Below are positions 1-5,375 of a stretch of 5,375 nt of DNA, piece after piece. The notes under the pieces were generated by a model. That model searched no databases. It saw only the letters and a program-made list of their open reading frames with translations, and was not told where the DNA came from. Source of the stretch: DATJXG01 sp035500455 (lineage in GTDB: Bacteria; Acidobacteriota; Terriglobia; Terriglobales; Acidobacteriaceae); assembly GCA_035500455.1 (NCBI GenBank), contig DATJXG010000307.1, positions 1-5,375 on the forward strand. Direction: 5' to 3'. The position numbers and the translations under genes are program-made. The stretch's first letter is position 1. Each line of letters opens with the position of its first letter.

Positions 1-203
1 GTGACCCGTACCGTCACCAGTTCCGCGATCGAGCGGGAATTCTTAAAGGAATCGACCGCTTCCTCCGCGGCGAATTTCCCCATGACCAGGGCCTGCTTGC
101 GGTTGGAGGTGGTTTGAATCGGGCCGCTCCCCATGCTGAGCACGTATGCGGGTAGCCGAGAACCTGAGCGATTGACTTTCACAACAAATTTAATGGTTGT
201 CAT
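1..203 (-). CDS. small hypothetical protein, C-terminus cut by window edge
   Basis: The minus-strand frame opens with ATG at 201-203 and stays open for 67 codons to the left edge, so the stop is outside the window. The protein begins MTTIKFVVKVNRSGSR and later has GPIQTTSNRKQALVMGKFAAEEA, here described only as a short mixed alpha/beta-looking, soluble sequence with no signal peptide or membrane segment. A purine-rich AAGGGGG (207-213) lies 3 bases before the ATG, a modest ribosome site. It starts 42 bases after the stop of the 80-aa basic protein gene and points the same way, so it is probably the last visible gene of the same operon. I do not recognise the family and assign no function. Continuous reading frame, start signal and operon position make a real gene likely. 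Confidence 0.6.
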   Translation of the reverse strand, partial: MTTIKFVVKVNRSGSRLPAYVLSMGSGPIQTTSNRKQALVMGKFAAEEAVDSFKNSRSIAELVTVRV

Positions 204-245
204 TTTCCCCCTTATTCTGCCTGTCTTGCTGGAGCCGTTCGATGT

Positions 246-488
246 CTATTGATCCGCTCCGCTGTTGTCTCCGTCCGAGACCCCTGCGGAATCGGGGTTG
301 GCAGCGCCGACGCGGAAAAGCGCCGCCTGGGCTTCCGCGTCCTCGCGCAACTTGCGCATCTCGTCGTCCTCGCTGATTTCGGGCCGCTCCTGTTTTCGTT
401 GATTCTTTCGCTCGGCTTTATCGCGTTGCTTCTGCTGCCGGGCCTGTTCCTTCTGGCGTTTCGTAAACGTTGATCGCCCTCTTGGCAT
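246..488 (-). CDS. small highly basic hypothetical protein (80 aa)
   Basis: The 80-residue product starts MPRGRSTFTKRQKEQARQQK. Residues 3-35 are almost entirely Lys, Arg, Gln and Glu and should form one long charged helix. Residues 36-50 are acidic (PEISEDDE), and the tail from about 60 is Gly/Ala/Asp-rich and probably disordered. There is no membrane segment or signal peptide. A perfect AGGAGG (497-502) sits 8 bases before the ATG, which fixes the start. The gene lies 60 bases downstream of the RRM gene on the same strand, consistent with one transcript. A basic helix next to an RNA-binding protein suggests binding to RNA or ribosomes; that is inference from composition only. I recall similar small proteins, annotated hypothetical, in acidobacterial genomes, but could not check this. 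Confidence 0.75.
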   Translation of the reverse strand: MPRGRSTFTKRQKEQARQQKQRDKAERKNQRKQERPEISEDDEMRKLREDAEAQAALFRVGAANPDSAGVSDGDNSGADQ

Positions 489-548
489 TCACAAGTCCTC
501 CTGTTTGTTTTCAACCAGAGCCGCCATCCGCCGCCGAGTATTCCGGGG

Positions 549-905
549 CTACCAGCGCGGCTCTCTGGGTTGGCGCGCGTGACCGCGATAGTCGTCGCGC
601 CCTTTTCCACCTCCACCGCCACCGCCGCCGAATCGGCCTCCTCCGCTGCGTGGCCGCTCGGTTTTGGGCTTGGCCTCATTGACAGTCAATGCACGGCCGC
701 CCAGATCGCTGCCGTTCAGGACCGCAATGGCCTTTTCAGCTTCCGCGGCGTCCGTCATTTCGACGAAGGCAAACCCTCGCGAACGGCCGGTGTCGCGATC
801 GGTTACGATGCTGATCTTCTCTATGGCTCCGTAGGGCTGGAAAATCGTTCGTAGCTCATCCTCAGTGGTCTTGTGAGGAAGATTGCCGACATACAGGTTC
901 TTCAT
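549..905 (-). CDS. glycine-rich RRM RNA-binding protein (118 aa)
   Basis: This is a single RNA-recognition-motif protein of the small bacterial Rbp type. The RRM covers residues 2 to about 80. RNP2 is LYVGNL (4-9) and RNP1 is RGFAFVEM (43-50), so the RNA-stacking aromatics Tyr5, Phe45 and Phe47 are all present. The stretch TDRDTGRSRGF is the usual loop before RNP1. A Gly/Arg-rich tail follows (about 86-108), with a run of eight glycines, ending QPREPRW. Such proteins bind single-stranded RNA in the cytoplasm and in other bacteria are often linked to cold or other stress; the target here is unknown. The ATG (903-905) overlaps the stop of the upstream receiver gene as ATGA, and its Shine-Dalgarno GAGAGGA (912-918) lies inside that gene, so translation is probably coupled. 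The length is normal for the family. Confidence 0.95.
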   Translation of the reverse strand: MKNLYVGNLPHKTTEDELRTIFQPYGAIEKISIVTDRDTGRSRGFAFVEMTDAAEAEKAIAVLNGSDLGGRALTVNEAKPKTERPRSGGGRFGGGGGGGGKGRDDYRGHARQPREPRW

Positions 906-1504
906 AGCAGGTCCTCTCTTTGTAGTTCAGATGCCAGTCGCGACATCACATCCGCGCGCCGCGAGTCCCGTGTCTCGCGATCCCTGGGCGGGACGGGGCG
1001 TTCGCGGATCGCCCGGGCACGCGCCGCCGAGGTGGAGCGGACAGCGGAGATTCGCCGTGAAGCCTCCATGATTCCCCAGCGTTGCTGCTCGACCGGCTGC
1101 GGATCTCCCTGCTGTAGCGGTTCGGATTCCTGTTGCAGGGTCTGCTCGATGAGTTCGGCTCCCGCTGTCGGTTCACCGGGGGTATTCGCAAAATATGCAG
1201 GCTTACCCACCAGGAAAACCAGGTGCTGGGGCGGAGTGGCGCCCCGCAGGTCGGCGCAGAATTTGTCCCGATGGCCGCCATCATTTGCCGCACTCACAAT
1301 CACAAGACCGTAGAGTTGAGCCTTCCACCAGTAGCGCGCTTCACTGATGTCGCCGGCGCAATCGACATTCATGCCCAGTTTCCGCATGGCATCGGCGCGC
1401 AGGTCGCGCGTTCCCGCGCAGTCATCCACCAGCAATACCCGTTTTTTCTTGGCGGGAGGAAGGGCCGGCGCCGCTGGCGGCAGCGTAATCAAACTACTGC
1501 TCAT
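902..1504 (-). CDS. response-regulator-like protein with degenerate receiver domain (200 aa)
   Basis: Residues 20 to about 105 resemble the N-terminal part of a CheY-type receiver: KKKRVLLVDDCAGTRDLR gives strand 1 and the acidic pair Asp27-Asp28, followed by a helix with LRADAMRKLGMNVDCAGD. The strand that normally ends in the phosphorylated Asp reads YGLVIVSAAND, putting Ser71 where Asp is expected. The usual later Thr/Ser and Lys are also not evident. The domain therefore probably does not act by standard phosphotransfer. The tail (about 118-200) is Gln/Glu- then Arg-rich, looks disordered, and contains no recognisable DNA-binding or enzymatic output domain. I chose the ATG at 1502-1504 because AAGGAG (1510-1515) lies 5 bases upstream; a longer 272-aa reading lacks this support. 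The start overlaps the 50-aa gene and the stop overlaps the RRM gene, both as ATGA. Confidence 0.85.
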   Translation of the reverse strand: MSSSLITLPPAAPALPPAKKKRVLLVDDCAGTRDLRADAMRKLGMNVDCAGDISEARYWWKAQLYGLVIVSAANDGGHRDKFCADLRGATPPQHLVFLVGKPAYFANTPGEPTAGAELIEQTLQQESEPLQQGDPQPVEQQRWGIMEASRRISAVRSTSAARARAIRERPVPPRDRETRDSRRADVMSRLASELQREDLL

Positions 1505-1653
1505 GAATTCTCCTTTGCGTGGGGAGAGGAAAGAGTGGCAGAGTTTTTCTGCACTGCCAACGATGCAACTAGCTTTTGCTGCTGCTCCCGCCGGTGGATT
1601 TTCTTCTTGCGGTGCCGGTGAAACCTGGCTTTGTCGCCGTTGATCGCGGACAT
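1501..1653 (-). CDS. small basic hypothetical protein (50 aa), first gene of the RRM operon
   Basis: The 50-residue product begins MSAINGDKARFHRHRKKKIH. Residues 8-22 are dominated by Lys, Arg and His, followed by a Gln-rich stretch and a Ser-rich tail. An excellent AAGGAG (1661-1666) lies 7 bases before the ATG at 1651-1653, which is why I prefer this start to an in-frame ATG further upstream at 1756-1758. The stop TGA overlaps the ATG of the receiver gene (shared bases 1501-1504). The basic segment suggests binding to nucleic acid or the ribosome, but this is inference from charge. I recall the opening MSAINGDK followed by a basic RK-rich segment as a recurrent small acidobacterial protein of unknown function. 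The coupling to the next gene argues strongly that it is translated. Confidence 0.75.
   Translation of the reverse strand: MSAINGDKARFHRHRKKKIHRREQQQKLVASLAVQKNSATLSSPHAKENS
1510..1515 (-). promoter_or_regulatory. ribosome binding site deciding the start of the receiver gene
   Basis: AAGGAG on the minus strand, 5 bases before the ATG at 1502-1504 and lying inside the end of the 50-aa gene. It supports the 200-aa over the 272-aa form and fits reinitiation after the upstream stop. Confidence 0.75.
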
Positions 1654-1660
1654 GTTTGAA

Positions 1661-1666
1661 CTCCTT
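1661..1666 (-). promoter_or_regulatory. ribosome binding site deciding the start of the 50-aa gene
   Basis: AAGGAG on the minus strand, 7 bases before the ATG at 1651-1653. No comparable site precedes the in-frame ATG at 1756-1758, so it decides in favour of the short product. Confidence 0.75.
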
Positions 1667-1830
1667 GAGGGCTCGAATGCACTGAGATGAAAGACCGGCG
1701 GCAAGAAGATTGCGCGACAACTCGCAAGCACATCGAGCACCTTTCGGGTGATTCTCAATCGCGAAGGCGCAATGTGACTGAAGAGTGTCTTCGAGGTTAA
1801 GAGTTATGGGTGTACGCTGCCGGACGCCCC

Positions 1831-1977
1831 CTATAGCCGCCTGGCAGTGCTCTTCTGTGTTTCCGCAAAATCGCGGTCGAGCTGCTCGATCAGATCAGTG
1901 ATCTTTGGAGAATCGGTGGGGTCAACGTTTACTATCGTTTCGATGCCGTTCGGAAGCGGCAGCGCATCCTTTGACAT
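1831..1977 (-). CDS. small hypothetical protein (48 aa)
   Basis: A minus-strand frame from ATG (1975-1977) to TAG (1831-1833) encodes MSKDALPLPNGIETIVNVDP, then a segment with SPKITDLIEQLDRDFAE that should be an amphipathic helix, ending TARRL. It has no signal peptide, membrane segment or Cys/His cluster. GGAG lies 5 bases before the ATG, and a TAAAAT -10-like box lies about 29 bases upstream of it. The protein-like composition (alternating hydrophobics, an acidic helix, sensible codon choice) is better than in the overlapping frames. It is separated from the RRM operon by 177 bases, so it could be the operon's distal upstream member or a separate unit. I do not recognise the family. Small size keeps confidence moderate. 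Confidence 0.5.
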   Translation of the reverse strand: MSKDALPLPNGIETIVNVDPTDSPKITDLIEQLDRDFAETQKSTARRL

Positions 1978-2005
1978 TCAAGCTCCGTTTCTCAGGCTCC
2001 GTTTG

Positions 2006-2035
2006 ATTTTACTCTCTATTCGGAGAAATCCCTAA
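2006..2035 (-). promoter_or_regulatory. possible sigma-70-type promoter for the 48-aa gene
   Basis: On the minus strand TAAAAT (2006-2011) matches the -10 consensus at five of six positions and ends 28 bases before the ATG of the 48-aa gene. The hexamer at -35 spacing, TTAGGG (2030-2035, 18-base spacer), is a weak match, so this rests mainly on the -10 box in an otherwise GC-rich stretch. The sequence AAACGGAGC occurs twice, 14 bases apart, between this box and the ATG (1982-1990 and 1996-2004), and the nearer copy carries the GGAG ribosome site. Confidence 0.3.
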
Positions 2036-2140
2036 TTCGTCGCCTCCACGCGCACGGACGCAGGTCGGACCTACACCGGTCTCGCGGTGCAAACAAGAGA
2101 GTTAGCGACAAACTCCACGACAGCGCGGTAACGCCTTGAC

Positions 2141-2259
2141 TCACCACGGAGACACAGAGACACCGAGAAAACCGGGCCAGGAAGCGCCCGATGCGGTTCA
2201 CAGGTCAAGCCGGACCGCTGTGTTTGGTTTTTCTCTGTGACTCCGTGTCGCCGTGGTGA
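2141..2259. repeat. imperfect inverted-repeat intergenic element
   Basis: Two arms, 2141-2173 (starting TCACCACGGAGACACAGAGA) and 2226-2259 (ending GTCGCCGTGGTGA), are reverse complements at 29 of 33 positions with one extra base. They are separated by 52 bases that hold a smaller GCGGT/ACCGC inverted repeat. The left arm contains an internal tandem GAGACAC motif. No coding frame lies inside. From memory, repeats of this 'caccacggagacac' type occur in many copies between genes in diverse environmental bacteria, including Acidobacteria, so it is probably a dispersed palindromic or MITE-like element. It begins 9 bases beyond the stop of the malic enzyme gene, so in that transcript it would fold into a long hairpin and could end transcription or protect the 3' end. 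Confidence 0.7.
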
Positions 2260-2268
2260 AAAATGAGC

Positions 2269-4590
<2,322 letters not shown>

Positions 4591-4596
4591 AACCGA

Positions 4597-4604
4597 CCTC
4601 TCCT
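4597..4604 (-). promoter_or_regulatory. ribosome binding site deciding the maeB start
   Basis: AGGAGAGG on the minus strand, 6 bases before the ATG at 4588-4590. The protein from that ATG (MPVTKQQALDYHFGARPGKI) starts where E. coli MaeB does, so the in-frame upstream ATG at 4693-4695 is not needed. Confidence 0.75.
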
Positions 4605-4682
4605 GCGGTGTGACCGGTCTAATCCGCGACCGCCACACCTGCAGACAGTTTCCGGCAAATCTCGGAGCCGAGGAGTGACGGG

Positions 4683-4702
4683 GATCACAGCGCACCGTGA
4701 TC
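4683..4702. promoter_or_regulatory. possible operator upstream of maeB (GATCAC dyad)
   Basis: A perfect dyad, GATCAC-8 bases-GTGATC, lies 93-112 bases upstream of the maeB start. Its left part repeats directly as GGGATCAC at 4681-4688 and 4730-4737, and GCGCAC (4690-4695) has an inverted partner GTGCGC (4724-4729). The spacing of about two helical turns would suit a dimeric regulator binding twice. No convincing -35/-10 pair was identified next to it, so assignment to maeB control is inference. Confidence 0.3.
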
Positions 4703-4782
4703 GGATAAATCGGTCATCCCCCTGTGCGCGGGATCACTGAAATGCGGCACCGGGGCCTGCTATATGTTCAATTGCCGGGTGT

Positions 4783-4913
4783 CCACCGAACGGCCAACAC
4801 TCAACCTCAGCGTGCAAAGCGGGCGTGAGCGGGGGACGCCCGGCACGTTCGTCCTCAGAGTCAACCGTGCGCCTAAAGCATCAAGGCCTCGCACGGTTGC
4901 CGTTCGCCGGTGG
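4783..4913. ncRNA. candidate structured RNA, three-way junction; strand undetermined
   Basis: Nested inverted repeats define three stems. P1 pairs CGAACGGC (4787-4794) with GCCGTTCG (4899-4906) and continues as CCAC (4783-4786) with GTGG (4910-4913) after a 3-base bulge. P2 pairs CGTGC (4811-4815) with GCACG (4843-4847), then GGGCGT (4821-4826) with ACGCCC (4836-4841). P3 pairs AACCGTGCG (4863-4871) with CGCACGGTT (4890-4898), abutting the 3' arm of P1. A small hairpin ATTCCC/GGGAAT (4917-4933) follows, and GGCCTG (4754-4759) could close everything with CAGGCC (4959-4964). The open frames here do not look protein-like. There is no U-tract, so it is not a simple terminator. It does not match the riboswitch, tmRNA, RNase P or SRP consensus motifs I know. 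It could be a free small RNA or a leader of either divergent neighbour. Confidence 0.4.
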
Positions 4914-5035
4914 TCCATTCCCGAAGGGGGAATTGAGAGTCAACCTTCCGTAAAGTACCAGGCCTGATCTCAGCGATAGTTAACCCAGATATCTACTAAT
5001 CTCTTCGCAGGCCACGCGGGCGAATCGGCACGACC

Positions 5036-5109
5036 GGGTCTCCGCAGCTCCCCGGGCAGTTGGCTCACACTTTTCCAACGCTTGCCTGGTCGCGCGAAAC
5101 GCGAGACCC
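5036..5109 (+). promoter_or_regulatory. possible structured 5' leader of the sensor gene
   Basis: GGGTCTC (5036-5042) is the exact reverse complement of GAGACCC (5103-5109). The pair encloses a stem formed by GGCAGTTGG (5055-5063) with CCAAC (5075-5079) and TGCC (5083-5086), interrupted by a 3-base bulge. The 3' outer arm can instead join a local hairpin, GGTC-CGCG-AAA-CGCG-GACC (5088-5108), so the two folds compete. CCGGG/CCCGG (5034-5055) is a further alternative. The element ends 22 bases before the proposed ATG of the sensor gene, a position typical of translation control. It does not match the c-di-GMP (GEMM) consensus. A leader role is inference. Confidence 0.3.
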
Positions 5110-5131
5110 AGCGGTGGCCCAACGGTAGGCA

Positions 5132-5375
5132 ATGGAGCAATCGCGAGAAAAGTCCTTCGCCGGCGGAACCCCACCCCTTCCCATCCCGTCTGTCACGCAT
5201 GTTAGAGAACCAGCCGGGAGCGTGCGCGAATCACCGCAGTTGCGCAATTGCCGCTGGTTCTTCCGCGCCAGCTCGGGCTTGGCCGTGCTGGTGGGAGGAT
5301 CGGCGCTTGCCGGCTGGGAGTTCGGCGTTCCGGCCTTAATCAGCGTTCTTCCCGGCTCCGCCACTCTGAAGCCAA
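5132..5375 (+). CDS. membrane sensor-type protein, N-terminal fragment (81 aa, cut by window edge)
   Basis: The plus-strand frame from ATG 5132-5134 stays open to the right edge and is preceded at once by an in-frame TAG. After about 43 polar residues starting MEQSREKSFAGG comes a hydrophobic segment with SSGLAVLVGGSALAGW (about 48-62) and then FGVPALISVLPGSATLKP. From memory, an N-terminal helix followed by the pattern 'ALxSVLPGxxTMKPNTA' opens many bacterial membrane-anchored sensor proteins (PAS histidine kinases and GGDEF/EAL proteins), so a signalling protein is likely, but its output domain lies outside the window. The ribosome site is poor (GGTAGG, 2 bases before ATG). GTG at 5222-5224 is an alternative start that would drop the polar leader. 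It is divergent from maeB. Confidence 0.6.
   Translation, partial: MEQSREKSFAGGTPPLPIPSVTHVREPAGSVRESPQLRNCRWFFRASSGLAVLVGGSALAGWEFGVPALISVLPGSATLKP

Larger units (their letters stand above)
4591..5131. other. 541-base divergent intergenic region, no protein gene found
   Basis: The stretch separates the minus-strand maeB start from the plus-strand sensor gene. Short open frames on both strands were read and have no protein-like composition or ribosome sites. It holds the GATCAC dyad next to maeB, the three-way-junction RNA candidate in the middle, and a second structured leader before the sensor gene. The 10-mer AGAGTCAACC occurs twice (4857-4866 and 4936-4945), the first copy running into the P3 stem. 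Confidence 0.6.

Noticed and set aside
212..679. A 155-codon minus-strand frame covering the RRM tail and the 80-aa gene
   Set aside because: It overlaps two better-supported genes in another frame, is Arg/Ser-rich without domain features, and lacks a good ribosome site.
902..1720. 272-aa version of the receiver-like protein
   Set aside because: The first 72 residues overlap the 50-aa gene in another frame. The internal ATG at 1502-1504 has a strong ribosome site at ideal spacing and starts directly before the receiver fold.
1780..1792. GAAGA/TCTTC inverted repeat as a terminator between the 48-aa gene and the operon
   Set aside because: Only 5 weak base pairs with a 3-base loop and no T-run on either side.
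2062..2089. AGGTCGGACCT palindrome and CACCG/CGGTG hairpin upstream of the 48-aa gene
   Set aside because: Short GC-rich stems with no T-tract and no repetition elsewhere in the window; could be chance in GC-rich DNA.
5030..5131. c-di-GMP (GEMM) riboswitch upstream of the sensor gene
   Set aside because: GGTAGG near the start codon prompted a check, but the conserved GGCAAACC and ACGCAAAG-like segments of GEMM are absent.
5065..5364. A 99-codon minus-strand frame near the right edge
   Set aside because: It is antisense to the sensor-like frame, has no recognisable motif, and the plus-strand frame has a clear hydrophobic helix and a familiar following motif.

Overview
The window looks like a chromosomal segment of a GC-rich soil bacterium, most probably an acidobacterium (Acidobacteriota, Terriglobia type). 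I infer this from the style of the small basic proteins (starts MSAINGDK and MPRGRSTFTKRQ), the bacterial glycine-rich RRM protein, and an intergenic inverted repeat of the 'caccacggagacac' type. No database search was possible, so the taxonomic call is an inference.

Left part, 1-1653, minus strand: a tight run of five short genes, read from right to left. The order is a 50-aa basic protein, a 200-aa protein with a degenerate response-regulator receiver domain, a 118-aa RRM RNA-binding protein, an 80-aa very basic protein, and the first 67 residues of a small protein that runs off the left edge. The first three are joined by two 4-base ATGA stop/start overlaps, each start with its own good Shine-Dalgarno inside the preceding gene. 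This points to translational coupling and fixed stoichiometry. Three of the five products look suited to binding RNA or the ribosome, and the receiver lacks the phosphorylatable aspartate. The set reads as an RNA-centred regulatory or stress operon of unknown function.

Middle, 1654-2268: a 48-aa hypothetical minus-strand gene (1831-1977) with a possible promoter, then an imperfect inverted-repeat element (2141-2259) directly downstream of the malic enzyme gene.

2269-4590, minus strand: one large gene for a complete NADP-type malic enzyme (MaeB architecture, malic enzyme plus phosphotransacetylase-like domain, 773 aa). It links the TCA cycle to pyruvate and NADPH supply.

Right part, 4591-5375: a 541-base divergent intergenic region, then the start of a plus-strand membrane sensor-like gene (5132 to the edge). 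The intergenic region is unusually rich in nested inverted repeats. At about 4783-4913 they form a three-way junction with a perfect 9-10 bp arm, and a second nested set (5036-5109) lies just ahead of the sensor gene. These are the best candidates here for undescribed structured RNA. No tRNA, rRNA, CRISPR array, transposase or phage gene was seen.
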